The notes below the pieces were generated by a model. It was not told the origin of the DNA. It ran no database searches and saw only the letters and a list, made by a program, of their open reading frames with translations. Shown here piece after piece: positions 23,473 to 32,580 of a stretch of 64,000 nt of DNA. Location of the stretch: assembly GCA_902470765.1 (NCBI GenBank), contig CABRHW010000008.1, positions 29,726 to 93,725 on the forward strand, in the 5' to 3' direction. How positions within the stretch are numbered: the first letter of the stretch is position 1; every line of letters starts with the position of its first letter. The DNA is from an uncultured Collinsella sp. (GTDB lineage Bacteria > Actinomycetota > Coriobacteriia > Coriobacteriales > Coriobacteriaceae). The translations under genes and the position numbers were made by a program.

Positions 23473-24831
23473 ATGGCAGCAACTGAGCAGCTGTTCAACG
23501 TTCGTGAGCGCAAGCGCTTTGAACGTCACGACATCTGGGAGCGTATCGCCGAGAACGGCACGATTTCCGCCGCCGTCATGGTCTTCGCCGCCATCGCCGC
23601 CGTAATTTGCGCCAATACCGATGCCTACGAGGCCATCCATCACTTTTTGGAGACCCCGTTGTATGTGGGTCTGGGCAACCTTACGGCCGGTCTCACTGTT
23701 GAGCTTTTCGTCAACGACTTCCTCATGGCGATTTTCTTTTTGTTGGTGGGCATTGAGCTTAAGTACGAGATGACGGTCGGCGAGCTCAAGAATCCGCGTC
23801 AGGCCATGCTTCCCATGCTGGCGGCCGTGGGCGGCGTCGTCGTTCCCGCCTGCATCTACCTGATCTTTAACCATGCCGGCGCCCACAACGGTTGGGCCAT
23901 CCCCATGGCAACCGATATTGCCTTTGCGCTGGGCGTGCTGTCGCTTTTGGGCAATCGCGTGCCCAACGGCGTGCGCGTGTTCTTCTCGACGCTCGCCATC
24001 GCCGACGACCTCATCTCCATCGCCGCCATCGCCATCTTCTACGGTCAGAGCCCCAATCCGTTTTGGCTGGGTGCCGCCGCGCTCGTGACCTGCGCGCTCG
24101 TGTGGCTCAACAAGACGCAGCATTACCGCCTTGCCCCGTATTCGGTACTGGGTCTGCTGTTGTGGTTCTGCATGTTCAAGAGCGGCGTACATGCCACACT
24201 TGCTGGCGTCATCTTGGCCTTTACCATCCCGGCCAAGTGCGGCGTTAAGCTCGATAGCCTCACCGATTGGTTGGGCGAGTGCCTGCCGCTGCTCGATGAC
24301 CGCTACGACGACGAGGCACACATCCTGGGCCAGCATGACTTTACCGTCTCGACCACCAAGGTCGAGCGCGTCATGCACCGCGTGACCCCGCCGCTCATCC
24401 GCATGGAGCGTCTGATCTCCACGCCGGTCAACTTTGTGATTCTGCCGATCTTTGCGTTCGTGAACGCACAGGTTCGCCTAGTGGGCGTGGACATGAGCAC
24501 GCTGCTCACCGACCCGGTGACGCTCGGCGTGTACTTTGGCATGCTGCTGGGCAAGCCGATCGGCATCTTTGGCATGACGTTCGCCTTGGTCAAGCTCAAG
24601 GTCTGCGAGCTGCCGCACAATGTCAACTGGCACATGATTGCCGGTGTGGGCATTCTGGGCGGCATCGGCTTTACCATGTCGATTCTCATCAGCGGTCTTG
24701 CCTTCCCGACGGCCCAGTTTGAGGTTCTGGCTGCCAAGGCCGCCATCCTTGCCGGTTCGGTCACCGCCGCCGTGCTCGGCATGATCTACATGAGCGTGGT
24801 CTGCAAACACCCCGCGCCCAAGGGCGAGTAA
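23473..24831 (+). CDS. nhaA: Na+/H+ antiporter NhaA
   Basis: A 452-residue membrane antiporter for sodium and pH homeostasis. The family core is present: LFVNDFLMAIFFLLVGIELKYEM near 75-97, the transport aspartates in WAIPMATDIAFALGVL and STLAIADDLISI (the DD pair of E. coli D163/D164), and IGFTMSILISGLAF near the end. ATG 23473 follows AAAGGAG. It is longer than E. coli NhaA (388), with an extra hydrophilic loop near 270-315 containing LDDRYDDEAHILGQHDF. A leader with a terminator hairpin precedes it. Confidence 0.95.
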   Translation: MAATEQLFNVRERKRFERHDIWERIAENGTISAAVMVFAAIAAVICANTDAYEAIHHFLETPLYVGLGNLTAGLTVELFVNDFLMAIFFLLVGIELKYEMTVGELKNPRQAMLPMLAAVGGVVVPACIYLIFNHAGAHNGWAIPMATDIAFALGVLSLLGNRVPNGVRVFFSTLAIADDLISIAAIAIFYGQSPNPFWLGAAALVTCALVWLNKTQHYRLAPYSVLGLLLWFCMFKSGVHATLAGVILAFTIPAKCGVKLDSLTDWLGECLPLLDDRYDDEAHILGQHDFTVSTTKVERVMHRVTPPLIRMERLISTPVNFVILPIFAFVNAQVRLVGVDMSTLLTDPVTLGVYFGMLLGKPIGIFGMTFALVKLKVCELPHNVNWHMIAGVGILGGIGFTMSILISGLAFPTAQFEVLAAKAAILAGSVTAAVLGMIYMSVVCKHPAPKGE

Positions 24832-24909
24832 AAGCATAAAAATAGGCACCAGAGCCGGTTTGGATGCGTTCGAAACTCGGATCAGGGTGCTACTGGCCCC
24901 CTGCCAGAT

Positions 24910-25145
24910 ACCCCCGTGGTCAAAAAACGCCGTTTGTGAGTACTGTCACAAACGGCGTTTCATTTTAAGTGTGAAAAATAATGAACACAATCATGTTATC
25001 TGTATGTTAACGAGTAATCGCTTGACTCCAATTTGGCGACAGCTGCTGCTTGGAAAGAAAATTCAGGCGCAAAAACGCCGATTTGGGGCCTGAATCGCTG
25101 CTACTAAAAAGGTAACAGTACTCATATTTGCCCTATTTTGCCCAC
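24910..25145. repeat. GAGTACTGT element, copy 1 (MITE-like)
   Basis: Left end has a perfect 14-bp hairpin (24925-24960) with loop AGTACTGT, which can also serve as the nhaA terminator. Right end reads GGTAACAGTACTCATATTTGCC. Inner CCAATTTGGCGACA matches CAGATTGGCGACA of copy 2 at 40669-40890. Confidence 0.5.
24925..24960 (+). terminator. Perfect hairpin after nhaA
   Basis: AAACGCCGTTTGTG and CACAAACGGCGTTT, followed by CATTTT. Confidence 0.55.
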
Positions 25146-25163
25146 AGCCCCCAATGACTAGGT

Positions 25164-25418
25164 TTATTCCACGGTGCCGTAGACGGCGCCCCAGCCGTGG
25201 GCGGCAAGGGCGGAGTTGAGCTGGTCGCAAAGTGACTGGCGGTCGTAATAGCCGGGTGGTAGCAGGTTCACGATTTCCATGAGATCGGGCGCCAGGTCCA
25301 AGATTTCGGCCTGTACGATCAGATCCAGGCGGTCGATGGCGTGGCGGTCGTAAAACAGTCCGTCGACCAGGCGCTGAAGGTCGCCGAATTCCTCGGCCTG
25401 GAACGATCCGTACTCCAT
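25164..25418 (-). CDS. Small conserved hypothetical protein
   Basis: An 84-residue acidic protein, not recognised. ATG 25418 is preceded on the minus strand by AAGGAGG at good spacing, which supports it being real. Sequence traits: MEYGSFQAEEFGDLQRLVDGL at the start, a central Leu/Ile/Asp-rich helix (LDLIVQAEILDLAPDLMEIVNLL), then PPGYYDRQSLCDQLNSALAAHGWG. It looks like a compact helical soluble protein. Divergent from the aminotransferase gene. Confidence 0.75.
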   Translation of the reverse strand: MEYGSFQAEEFGDLQRLVDGLFYDRHAIDRLDLIVQAEILDLAPDLMEIVNLLPPGYYDRQSLCDQLNSALAAHGWGAVYGTVE

Positions 25419-25520
25419 AGTGCCTCCTTGGGCGCCTCACGCCGGCATGCGCGGCGATTCGTAATTTATTGCGATGGACTTAATCTATCACGGCTTCATA
25501 CCGTTGCGGCGGTGGCGGTC

Positions 25521-25526
25521 TATACT
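25521..25526 (+). promoter_or_regulatory. -10 box of the aminotransferase promoter
   Basis: TATACT 42 bp before the ATG at 25568; the -35 region is unclear. Confidence 0.4.
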
Positions 25527-25567
25527 TAGACGAACTGCAACGTCCCGCTTCGCGAAAGGTCGCACCA

Positions 25568-26872
25568 ATGCAGACGATCTACCAGAAGATGGAAACCACC
25601 GAACTCGATGCCGCCATCGAGGCACTCAAAGCCGAGGTCTCCGAGGTCAAGGCCAAGGGCCTGGCGCTCGACATGGCCCGCGGCAAGCCGTCGCCCTCCC
25701 AGGTGGACATCTCGCGCCCCATGCTCGATATCCTCAATGCCGATGCCGATCTGCACGATGGCAACGTCGACTGCTCCAACTACGGCTGCTTTGAGGGCAT
25801 TCCCTCGGCACGCAAGCTGGCGGGGGAGTTCCTGGGTTGCCCCGCCGAGCAGACACTCGTACTGGGTTCGTCGAGCCTGCTGATCGAGCACGATATCGCC
25901 GGCATGTTCTGGCGCTGCGGCTCGTGCGGCAGCGAGCCTTGGGAGGCTTACGAGGCCGCGCATGACGGCAAGAAGGTCAAGTTCCTGTGCCCTGTTCCCG
26001 GCTACGACCGCCACTTTGGCATCACCGCCGATCTGGGTATCGAGAACGTCCCCGTCGCGATGACCGACAACGGCCCCGACATGGACGAGGTCGAGCGCCT
26101 GGTTGCAGCCGACGACTCCATCAAGGGCATCTGGTGCGTGCCCAAGTATTCCAACCCCACGGGCATCACCTTTAGCGAGGACACCGTACGTCGCCTGGTC
26201 GAGATGCCCACGGCCGCGCCCGATTTTCGCATCTTCTGGGACAACGCCTACTGCGTGCACGACCTGTACGACGAGACCGACGAGCTCGCAAACATCTTTG
26301 ACCTCGCTCGCGCGGCGGGCACCGAGGACCGTGTGGTGGCCTTTGCCTCGACGTCCAAGATCACCTTCCCGGGCGCCGGCATCGGCTTTATCGGTGCGAG
26401 TCCCGCGGTCATTGCCGAGTTCTCCAAGCGCCTGAAGGCCGGCCTCATCAGCGCCGACAAGCTCAACCAGCTGCGTCACGTGCGCTTCCTCCCCACCATC
26501 GAGGCGGTCAAGGAGCACATGAAAAAGCATGCCGAGTTTTTGCGTCCGCGCTTTGAGGCCGTCGAGCGCAAGCTCACCGAAGGCTTGGGCGACACGGGCT
26601 GTGCTACCTGGACGCACCCCCGCGGCGGCTACTTTGTAAGCTTCGATGGTCCCGAGGGCTCGGCCCAAAAGGTCGCCGCGCTTTGTGCCGACCTGGGCGT
26701 CAAGCTCACCCCGGCTGGTGCCACTTGGCCTTATGGCAAGGACCCGCGCGACACCAACATCCGCATCGCGCCGAGCTACCCCACGGTCGAGGACCTGGAG
26801 GCCGCGCTCGATGTGCTGGTGCTGGCTGTGAAGCTGGTCGCTGCCGAGCTTGCGCGTGCCGAGCGCGCCTAA
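25568..26872 (+). CDS. Aspartate aminotransferase-like PLP enzyme (subgroup Ic)
   Basis: A 434-residue fold-type I aminotransferase. The PLP-lysine is in STSKITFPGAGIGFIG, the Asn/Asp pocket in PKYSNPTGITFS and FWDNAYCVHDLY, and the carboxylate-binding arginine in NIRIAPSYPT near the C-terminus. The N-terminal ALDMARGKPSPSQVDIS and the DYSNYG-like CSNYGCFEGIPSARKLAGEFLG are typical of the MocR-like aspartate aminotransferase group described as subgroup Ic in actinobacteria. Likely reaction: aspartate + 2-oxoglutarate to oxaloacetate + glutamate; the substrate is inferred. ATG 25568 has AAAGG nine bases upstream. Confidence 0.88.
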   Translation: MQTIYQKMETTELDAAIEALKAEVSEVKAKGLALDMARGKPSPSQVDISRPMLDILNADADLHDGNVDCSNYGCFEGIPSARKLAGEFLGCPAEQTLVLGSSSLLIEHDIAGMFWRCGSCGSEPWEAYEAAHDGKKVKFLCPVPGYDRHFGITADLGIENVPVAMTDNGPDMDEVERLVAADDSIKGIWCVPKYSNPTGITFSEDTVRRLVEMPTAAPDFRIFWDNAYCVHDLYDETDELANIFDLARAAGTEDRVVAFASTSKITFPGAGIGFIGASPAVIAEFSKRLKAGLISADKLNQLRHVRFLPTIEAVKEHMKKHAEFLRPRFEAVERKLTEGLGDTGCATWTHPRGGYFVSFDGPEGSAQKVAALCADLGVKLTPAGATWPYGKDPRDTNIRIAPSYPTVEDLEAALDVLVLAVKLVAAELARAERA

Positions 26873-26923
26873 CGCACGGCTTCCCGTACTATCCGCACTT
26901 TCGATACGTAAAGGAGCATATAC

Positions 26924-27238
26924 ATGGATTTGGGTATTTCCACCAACCCCACGCCAGAGCTCTACACCATTATGGTAACCGGCGAGATCGATATCTCTAA
27001 CGCCGATAGCCTGCGCAATGCCATCGACCTGGCGCTCGAGCAGCCCACTGAGGCCGTTGAGCTCGATTTTGCCCAGGTGAGCTACATCGATTCGACGGGC
27101 ATTGGTGTGCTCGTGGGCGCCGCGCACCACGCGGCCGACCACAGCAAGCGCTTTAGCTGCACCAATGTGCAGCCCCCGGTGATGCGCGTGGTCCAGCTGT
27201 TGGGTGTCGACCAGGAGATTTCGATCACCGCTGCATAA
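26924..27238 (+). CDS. STAS-domain protein (anti-sigma factor antagonist type)
   Basis: A 104-residue stand-alone STAS domain, like SpoIIAA/RsbV. The phospho-acceptor serine is in VSYIDSTGIGVLVGA, matching the DSSGLG loop of antagonists; N-terminal IMVTGEIDISNADSLRNAIDLALE fits too. In partner-switching such proteins release sigma factors by binding an anti-sigma kinase. No RsbW-type kinase or sigma gene is nearby, so the partner is elsewhere. AAAGGAG precedes ATG 26924. Confidence 0.9.
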   Translation: MDLGISTNPTPELYTIMVTGEIDISNADSLRNAIDLALEQPTEAVELDFAQVSYIDSTGIGVLVGAAHHAADHSKRFSCTNVQPPVMRVVQLLGVDQEISITAA

Positions 27239-27281
27239 TCTTTGCCCCAAAAGGGCGTGCCGTTTGGCATATGTTTGTGAT

Positions 27282-27315
27282 GCGCTCGGACGTTTTGGCG
27301 TCCGGGCGCTATACT
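27282..27315 (+). promoter_or_regulatory. Hairpin and tatA promoter
   Basis: GCGCTCGGACG-TTTTGG-CGTCCGGGCGC (27282-27309) is immediately followed by TATACT (27310-27315), a likely -10 box for tatA. The hairpin may end the STAS gene. Confidence 0.45.
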
Positions 27316-27390
27316 TGACCGAATGAATAGACGAGTTCCGGCCGAATGGCGCGGTGCGGGCTCGACTCACATCGAGCCTTGGAGGTATGT

Positions 27391-27969
27391 GTGTTTGGTA
27401 TTGGAGAGGGTGAGCTCGCGATCATCGTGGTCTTCGGCTTTTTGCTGTTTGGCCCGGATAAGCTCCCGCAGATGGGCCGCACGATCGGCCGTGCCATCCG
27501 TCAGTTCCGCGAGACGCAGGAAAAGATGACGGCCGTTGTTCAGTCCGAGATTATCGATCCGGTGAGCGAGGCCGCGTCGGCTCCGGTCAAGCCCAAGAAG
27601 GCTGCCGTCGACGACGATTCCGATGCGGACGAGGATGCCGCCGAGACGGCGGCGCCCGCCAAGAAGGAGACCTTTGCCGAGCGCCGCGCCCGTCTTGCTG
27701 CCGAGAAGGCCGCAAGCGAGGGTGCCGCCAAGGGCGAGGATGCTGCCGAGGAGACTGAGGCCGAGGGTGCCGAGTCCGTCGAGTCCGATGCCGCCGTCGA
27801 GTCCGAGCCTGCCGCAGAGCCGGAGCCCGAGCCCGAGGCGGCAGAGCCCACGACGGCCGACCTCTATGCCCGTCGTCCCCGCAAGCGCAAGGCCGTCGTC
27901 GACCAGCTCGCTCGCGAGCTCGAGGCCGAGGACGATGCCGCCGACGCCCCGAAGGAAGGCGATGAGTAA
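27391..27969 (+). CDS. tatA: Sec-independent translocase protein TatA/TatB
   Basis: A 192-residue protein with GTG start at 27391, five bases after GGAGG. The N-terminus VFGIGEGELAIIVVFGFLLFGPDKLPQMGRTIGRAIRQF gives the single membrane helix, the FGPxKLP hinge and the amphipathic helix of TatA/TatB. The remaining 140 residues are a long acidic, Ala/Glu-rich tail with probable coil structure (KKETFAERRARLAAEKA) and a basic end RRPRKRKAVVDQLA. The tail is longer than in TatA and resembles TatB proteins. Its stop overlaps the tatC start by one base, so the two are coupled. Confidence 0.9.
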   Translation: MFGIGEGELAIIVVFGFLLFGPDKLPQMGRTIGRAIRQFRETQEKMTAVVQSEIIDPVSEAASAPVKPKKAAVDDDSDADEDAAETAAPAKKETFAERRARLAAEKAASEGAAKGEDAAEETEAEGAESVESDAAVESEPAAEPEPEPEAAEPTTADLYARRPRKRKAVVDQLARELEAEDDAADAPKEGDE

Positions 27970-28760
27970 TGCCTATCGGACCTGCGCGTATGCCGCTCTT
28001 CGATCACCTGGGAGAGCTCCGTCGCCGCCTGACCATCGTGGTCGTCTCGGTGTTTGCCGCCGCTATCGTGCTGTACTTCGCCACGCCCGTGGTGCTCGAC
28101 ATCCTGGAAGACCCCATCCGCTCCTTTGTACCGGACGGCAAGTTCTACATCACCACCACGCTCGGTGGCTTTGGTCTGCGCTTCTCGCTGGCCATCAAGA
28201 TGGCCGTGGTCATGTGCACGCCCATGATCATCTGGCAGATTCTGGCGTTTTTCCTGCCGGCGCTTCGCCCCAACGAGCGCAAGTGGGTCGTGCCCACGGT
28301 GCTCGCCTCGACGGTGCTGTTCTTCCTGGGTGCCATCTTCTGCTACTTCATCATCATCCCTGCGGGCTTTGAGTGGCTCATCGGCGAGACCTCGGCCGTC
28401 GCTACGGCGCTGCCCGACCTGGAGAACTACGTCAACATGGAGCTGCTCTTTATGATTGGCTTTGGTGTGGCGTTTGAGCTGCCGCTCATCATCTTCTACC
28501 TGTCCGTCTTCCACATCGTTTCCTACGCGGCCTTCCGCAGCGCCTGGCGCTACGTGTACGTTGGCCTGCTTGTGGGCTCGGCTGTGATTACGCCCGACGG
28601 CTCGCCCGTTACGCTGGGCCTCATGTATGGCGCCCTGCTCTCGCTCTACGAGATTTCGCTCGCTATCGCCCGTGTGGTCATTACCGCGCGCGAGGGCAAG
28701 GAGGGCTTGTTCGTGAGTCGTCTGGACCTGTTCTCGGACGATGAGGACGACGAGGAGTAA
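27969..28760 (+). CDS. tatC: Sec-independent translocase protein TatC
   Basis: A 263-residue polytopic protein, receptor for twin-arginine signal peptides. MPLFDHLGELRRRL at the N-terminus is the conserved cytoplasmic motif; FYLSVFHIVSYAAFRSAWRYVYVGLLVGSAVITPDGSPVT contains the conserved region before the last helices. Six membrane helices are evident. The acidic C-terminus (LFSDDEDDEE) is typical of actinobacteria. Start ATG 27969 overlaps the tatA stop. Together with TatA it exports folded proteins such as cofactor enzymes. Confidence 0.95.
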   Translation: MPIGPARMPLFDHLGELRRRLTIVVVSVFAAAIVLYFATPVVLDILEDPIRSFVPDGKFYITTTLGGFGLRFSLAIKMAVVMCTPMIIWQILAFFLPALRPNERKWVVPTVLASTVLFFLGAIFCYFIIIPAGFEWLIGETSAVATALPDLENYVNMELLFMIGFGVAFELPLIIFYLSVFHIVSYAAFRSAWRYVYVGLLVGSAVITPDGSPVTLGLMYGALLSLYEISLAIARVVITAREGKEGLFVSRLDLFSDDEDDEE

Positions 28761-28766
28761 ATCGGT

Positions 28767-29123
28767 ATGCACGAGGTTGGCATTGTCAACGGCATACTCG
28801 ATACAGTGATTCGAGCGGCGCGTGGGGCGGGGGCCTCGCGCGCCGTTTTGGTAACGCTTCGTATCGGGGATATGACCGAGGTCGTGCGCGAGGCGCTTGA
28901 CTTTGCGTGGGAGACGTTTCGTGACGAGGACCCGCTCACGCAAGGTTGCGAGCTTGCGGTAGAGGAGGTCCATCCGCAAAGCGAGTGCCTGGATTGCGGC
29001 GAGGTTTTCGAGCATGATCGCTTTCATTGTCGTTGTCCCCAGTGTGGCGGCGCCAACGTGCGCCTGCTGCACGGTCGCGAGCTCGACATCGCAAGTATCG
29101 AAATCGAAACCCCCGACGATTAG
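28767..29123 (+). CDS. hypA: Hydrogenase nickel incorporation protein HypA
   Basis: A 118-residue nickel metallochaperone. The nickel site is the N-terminal MHEVGI (His2), and the zinc ribbon shows CLDCGEVF and CPQCGGANV. It starts six bases after tatC. HypA hands nickel, with HypB, to [NiFe] hydrogenase (or urease). No hydrogenase genes are in the window, so the target lies elsewhere; the link to Tat is suggestive because many hydrogenases are Tat substrates. Confidence 0.94.
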   Translation: MHEVGIVNGILDTVIRAARGAGASRAVLVTLRIGDMTEVVREALDFAWETFRDEDPLTQGCELAVEEVHPQSECLDCGEVFEHDRFHCRCPQCGGANVRLLHGRELDIASIEIETPDD

Positions 29124-29178
29124 CCCGCTAGCCATCTGGTGATGGGGTATAAAGGGGCCAAAGTAAGGAGTGCCGAGT

Positions 29179-29862
29179 ATGGCCGAGAAAACGATTGATA
29201 TCGCGTCGCCGATTCTGTCGCGCAATGAGCGTCTGGCAGATCAGCTGCGTCAGCGATTTAAAGAGACAAACACCTATGTGATCAATGTGCTGTCGAGCCC
29301 CGGCTCGGGTAAGACCACCACGATTTTGGGCACCAACGAGCGCCTACGCGACAAGGCCGGCCTGCGTTGCGCCGTCATCGAGGGCGATATCGCCTCGGAC
29401 GTCGACGCCATCACCATGAAGGAGGCCGGCATGCCCGCCATCCAGATCAATACGGGCGGCCTGTGCCATCTCGAGGGCAACATGATCATGGAGGCCGTCG
29501 ACGCGTTCGACCAGGCGGTGGGCCTTCAAAACATCGACGTCATCTTTATCGAAAACGTGGGTAACCTGGTCTGCCCAGTCGACTTTGACTTGGGCGAGAA
29601 CCTGTCCATCATGATTCTTTCGGTGCCCGAGGGCGACGACAAGCCTATCAAGTACCCGGGCATCTTCCAACACGCCGGCGCGCAGCTGCTCAACAAGGTC
29701 GACGTGGCTCCGGCTTTCGATTTTGACATGGATGGGTATACTAAGACACTCGATGATCTCAATCCGCAGGCGCCGCGGTTTGCCGTGAGCGCGCGCAAGG
29801 GCGAGGGCATGGATGCCTGGTGTGATTGGCTCATCGGGCAGATTGAGCAAGCAAGGGCGTAA
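29179..29862 (+). CDS. hypB: Hydrogenase nickel incorporation GTPase HypB
   Basis: A 227-residue SIMIBI-class GTPase. Walker A is SSPGSGKTTTI, then EGDIASDVDA (switch), and IENVGNLVCP, the invariant HypB block; NKVDVAP gives base specificity. ATG 29179 with AAGGAG upstream; GTG 29170 overlaps that site and is rejected. The N-terminal His-rich nickel-storage stretch seen in some HypB proteins is missing. Directly downstream of hypA, with a TATAAA in the gap (29149-29154) that may be an internal promoter. Confidence 0.95.
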   Translation: MAEKTIDIASPILSRNERLADQLRQRFKETNTYVINVLSSPGSGKTTTILGTNERLRDKAGLRCAVIEGDIASDVDAITMKEAGMPAIQINTGGLCHLEGNMIMEAVDAFDQAVGLQNIDVIFIENVGNLVCPVDFDLGENLSIMILSVPEGDDKPIKYPGIFQHAGAQLLNKVDVAPAFDFDMDGYTKTLDDLNPQAPRFAVSARKGEGMDAWCDWLIGQIEQARA

Positions 29863-29916
29863 GTCGGCCGCCATACGGGCGGGCGTAGCCGCAGAGATAC
29901 GAGATAGGAGCCTCTT

Positions 29917-32511
29917 TTGAAGCTCATCATCGCCGAGAAAAACGACGCCGCGCGTCAGATCGCCGAGCGGCTGTCCACGGGCAAGCCCAAAAAGGACAAG
30001 GTGTACAACACCGCCATCTACCGTTTTGAGTGGAAGGGCGAGGAGTGCGTGACGATCGGTCTTGCCGGTCACATCCTTGCGCCCGATTTTTGCGACAGCG
30101 TGCTGTTCGATAAAAAGCTGGGTTGGTATTCGGTCACCGAGGACGGCGAGATGCTGCCGGCCGACATGCCCGATGACCTGGCGCGTCCGCCCTACGACAC
30201 CAAGCGCAAGCCGTTCCTTGCCGATGGCATTTCCATCAAGGGCTGGAAGCTCGAGAGCCTGCCTTACCTCACCTGGGCACCCGTCATTAAGCTGCCGGCC
30301 GAGAAGGAGCTCATTCGCTCGCTCAAGAACCTTGCCAAGAAGTCTGACAGCGTCATCATCGCCACGGACTTCGACCGCGAGGGCGAGCTGATTGGCTCGG
30401 ATGCTCTCAACAAGGTGCGCGAGGTTGCGCCGGACTTGCCGGTCGCCCGCGCCCAGTACTCTTCGTTTACCAAGGCCGAGATCACGCACGCCTTCGATAA
30501 TCTCGTCACGCTCGACCAGAATCTGGCCGACGCCGGCGAGAGCCGTCAGCACATCGACCTCATTTGGGGCGCGGTGCTCACACGCTACCTGACGCTCGCC
30601 AAGTTTGGCGGCTTTGGTAACGTGCGCTCTGCCGGCCGCGTGCAGACGCCGACGCTCGCCCTGGTGGTCGAGCGCGAGCGCGAGCGCATGGCGTTTGTGC
30701 CCGAGGACTATTGGCAGATTCGCGGCATGGGCGCCGCACAGGGTGCTGCCGAGGACGACCGCTTTAAGATCGCGCACAAGACGGCGCGTTTTACCGACAA
30801 GGATGCTGCCGAGACGGCGTACGGCCACGTTGACGGCGCTACGACGGCGACCGTCGCCGCGGTGACCAAGCGCTCGCGTAAGCAGCAGCCGCCCACGCCG
30901 TTTGCGACCACCTCGCTGCAGGCTGCCGCTGCGGCCGAGGGCATCTCGCCTGCGCGTACCATGCGCATCGCCGAGTCCCTCTACATGGCCGGCCTCATCA
31001 GCTACCCGCGTGTCGACAATACCGTGTACCCCGCGACGCTCGATCTGGGCGCCGTGGTGAGCGACCTGGCAAAGATCAATCCAGCGCTGGCGCCCGTGTG
31101 CAAAAAGGTACTCGCCGGTCCCATGAAGCCCACGCGCGGCAAGGTCGAGACCACCGACCACCCGCCTATCTATCCCACGGGCGAGGGTGATCCGTCCACG
31201 CTCGACGGCGGCCAGCGCAAGCTCTACGACCTCATCGCCCGTCGCTTCCTGGCAACGCTCATGGGTCCCGCGACCATCGAGAACACCAAGCTCGAGCTCG
31301 ACGTCAACGGCGAGCCGTTCGTGGCTTCTGGTGACGTGCTCGTGACCCCGGGTTTCCGCGAGGCATACCCGTACGGCCTTAAGCGCGACGAGCAGATGCC
31401 GCCGCTGGAGCAGGGCGATACGGTCGACGTGTTCGACATTAAGCTCGAGGCCAAGCAGACCGAGCCGCCCGCGCGCTACAGCCAGGGCAAACTCGTGCAG
31501 GAGATGGAGAAGCGCGGCCTGGGTACCAAGTCCACGCGCGCGAGCATCATCGAGCGCCTGTATGCCGTGCGCTACCTCAAAAACGATCCCGTGGAGCCGA
31601 GTCAGCTGGGTATCGCCATCATTGACGCGCTGACGCAGTTTGCCCCGCGCATCACGAGCCCTGATATGACCAGCGAGCTCGATGGCGATATGACCCGCGT
31701 GGAGCGCGGCGAGGATACCGAAGAGCATGTCGTGACGCACTCGCGCGCACTGCTGGCTGGCGTGCTCGACGAGCTGCTCAAGCACACGCAGGAGCTGGGC
31801 GACGCCATCAGCGACGCCGTCACGGCCGATGCGCGCGTGGGCGCCTGCCCCAAGTGCGGCAAGGACCTGGTTATGAAGACGAGCGCCAAGACCCGCGGCA
31901 GCTTCATTGGCTGCATGGGCTGGCCCGACTGCGACGTGACCTATCCGGTGCCGAGCGGCGTCAAGGTGAGCCCACTCGAGGGTGAGGCGGCCGTGTGCCC
32001 CGAGTGCGGCGCGCCGCGCATTAAGTGCCAGCCGTTCCGCCAGAAGGCCTTCGAGATTTGCGTGAACCCCACGTGCCCCACCAACTACGAGCCCGACCTT
32101 AAGGTGGGCGAGTGCAAGGTGTGCGCCGAGGCAGGACGCCACGGCGACCTGATCGCGCACAAGAGTGAAAAGAGCGGCAAGCGCTTTATCCGCTGCACCA
32201 ACTACGATGATTGCGGCGTGAGCTATCCGCTGCCGGCACGTGGCAAGCTCGAGGCGACGGGTGAGACCTGTCCCGAGTGCGGCGCTCCCATCGTGGTGGT
32301 CAACACGGCGCGCGGCCCGTGGCGTATCTGCGTCAACATGGACTGCCCGACCAAGGAGAAGAAGCCCGCCCGCGGCCGCAAGACCACGACCAAGGCGAGC
32401 ACGGCGAAGAAGACCACGGCAGCAAAGAAGACTTCGACCGCCAAGAAGTCGACTGCCAAGAAGGCTACCGCGAAAAAGACGACCACCAAGAAGCCAGCTG
32501 CCGACAAGTAG
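29917..32511 (+). CDS. topA: DNA topoisomerase I (type IA)
   Basis: An 864-residue type IA enzyme relaxing negative supercoils. The TOPRIM domain has MKLIIAEKND (Glu7) and ATDFDREGE. The active-site tyrosine is Y363 in GLISYPRVDN; most relatives have YPRTD, so V366 is a substitution next to the catalytic residue. Cys-rich zinc-ribbon modules lie in the C-terminal third (CPKCGK, CPECGAPRI, CKVCAEAG, CPECGAPIV), followed by a Lys/Ala/Thr tail of about 40 residues (AKKTTAAKKTSTAKKS) like actinobacterial DNA-binding tails. Start is TTG 29917, supported by ATAGGAG and the conserved MKLIIAEK. Confidence 0.95.
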   Translation: MKLIIAEKNDAARQIAERLSTGKPKKDKVYNTAIYRFEWKGEECVTIGLAGHILAPDFCDSVLFDKKLGWYSVTEDGEMLPADMPDDLARPPYDTKRKPFLADGISIKGWKLESLPYLTWAPVIKLPAEKELIRSLKNLAKKSDSVIIATDFDREGELIGSDALNKVREVAPDLPVARAQYSSFTKAEITHAFDNLVTLDQNLADAGESRQHIDLIWGAVLTRYLTLAKFGGFGNVRSAGRVQTPTLALVVERERERMAFVPEDYWQIRGMGAAQGAAEDDRFKIAHKTARFTDKDAAETAYGHVDGATTATVAAVTKRSRKQQPPTPFATTSLQAAAAAEGISPARTMRIAESLYMAGLISYPRVDNTVYPATLDLGAVVSDLAKINPALAPVCKKVLAGPMKPTRGKVETTDHPPIYPTGEGDPSTLDGGQRKLYDLIARRFLATLMGPATIENTKLELDVNGEPFVASGDVLVTPGFREAYPYGLKRDEQMPPLEQGDTVDVFDIKLEAKQTEPPARYSQGKLVQEMEKRGLGTKSTRASIIERLYAVRYLKNDPVEPSQLGIAIIDALTQFAPRITSPDMTSELDGDMTRVERGEDTEEHVVTHSRALLAGVLDELLKHTQELGDAISDAVTADARVGACPKCGKDLVMKTSAKTRGSFIGCMGWPDCDVTYPVPSGVKVSPLEGEAAVCPECGAPRIKCQPFRQKAFEICVNPTCPTNYEPDLKVGECKVCAEAGRHGDLIAHKSEKSGKRFIRCTNYDDCGVSYPLPARGKLEATGETCPECGAPIVVVNTARGPWRICVNMDCPTKEKKPARGRKTTTKASTAKKTTAAKKTSTAKKSTAKKATAKKTTTKKPAADK

Positions 32512-32538
32512 CGGTGCAGCCGAAACATTGCCCAAAAC

Positions 32539-32578
32539 AAAAAACGAGCGAGGGTCTCATGATCCTCGCTCGTTTTTT
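32539..32578 (+). terminator. Terminator after topA
   Basis: AAAACGAGCGAGG and CCTCGCTCGTTTT form a perfect stem with TTTTTT on the + strand and A-run on the left, so it can work both ways. Confidence 0.9.
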
Positions 32579-32580
32579 AT

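Larger units (their letters stand above)
24832..25163. other. Intergenic region occupied by a repeat element
   Basis: Mostly filled by the GAGTACTGT-bounded element at 24910-25145; otherwise no gene or RNA is supported. Confidence 0.6.

Noticed and set aside
27323..27529. Leaderless small ORF starting 8 bp after TATACT upstream of tatA
   Set aside because: It overlaps the strong TatA frame, which has GGAGG and clear homology.
29344..32535. A 1063-codon open frame antisense to hypB and topA
   Set aside because: Both + strand genes are certain by motif; the antisense product has low-complexity Arg/Leu/His composition.
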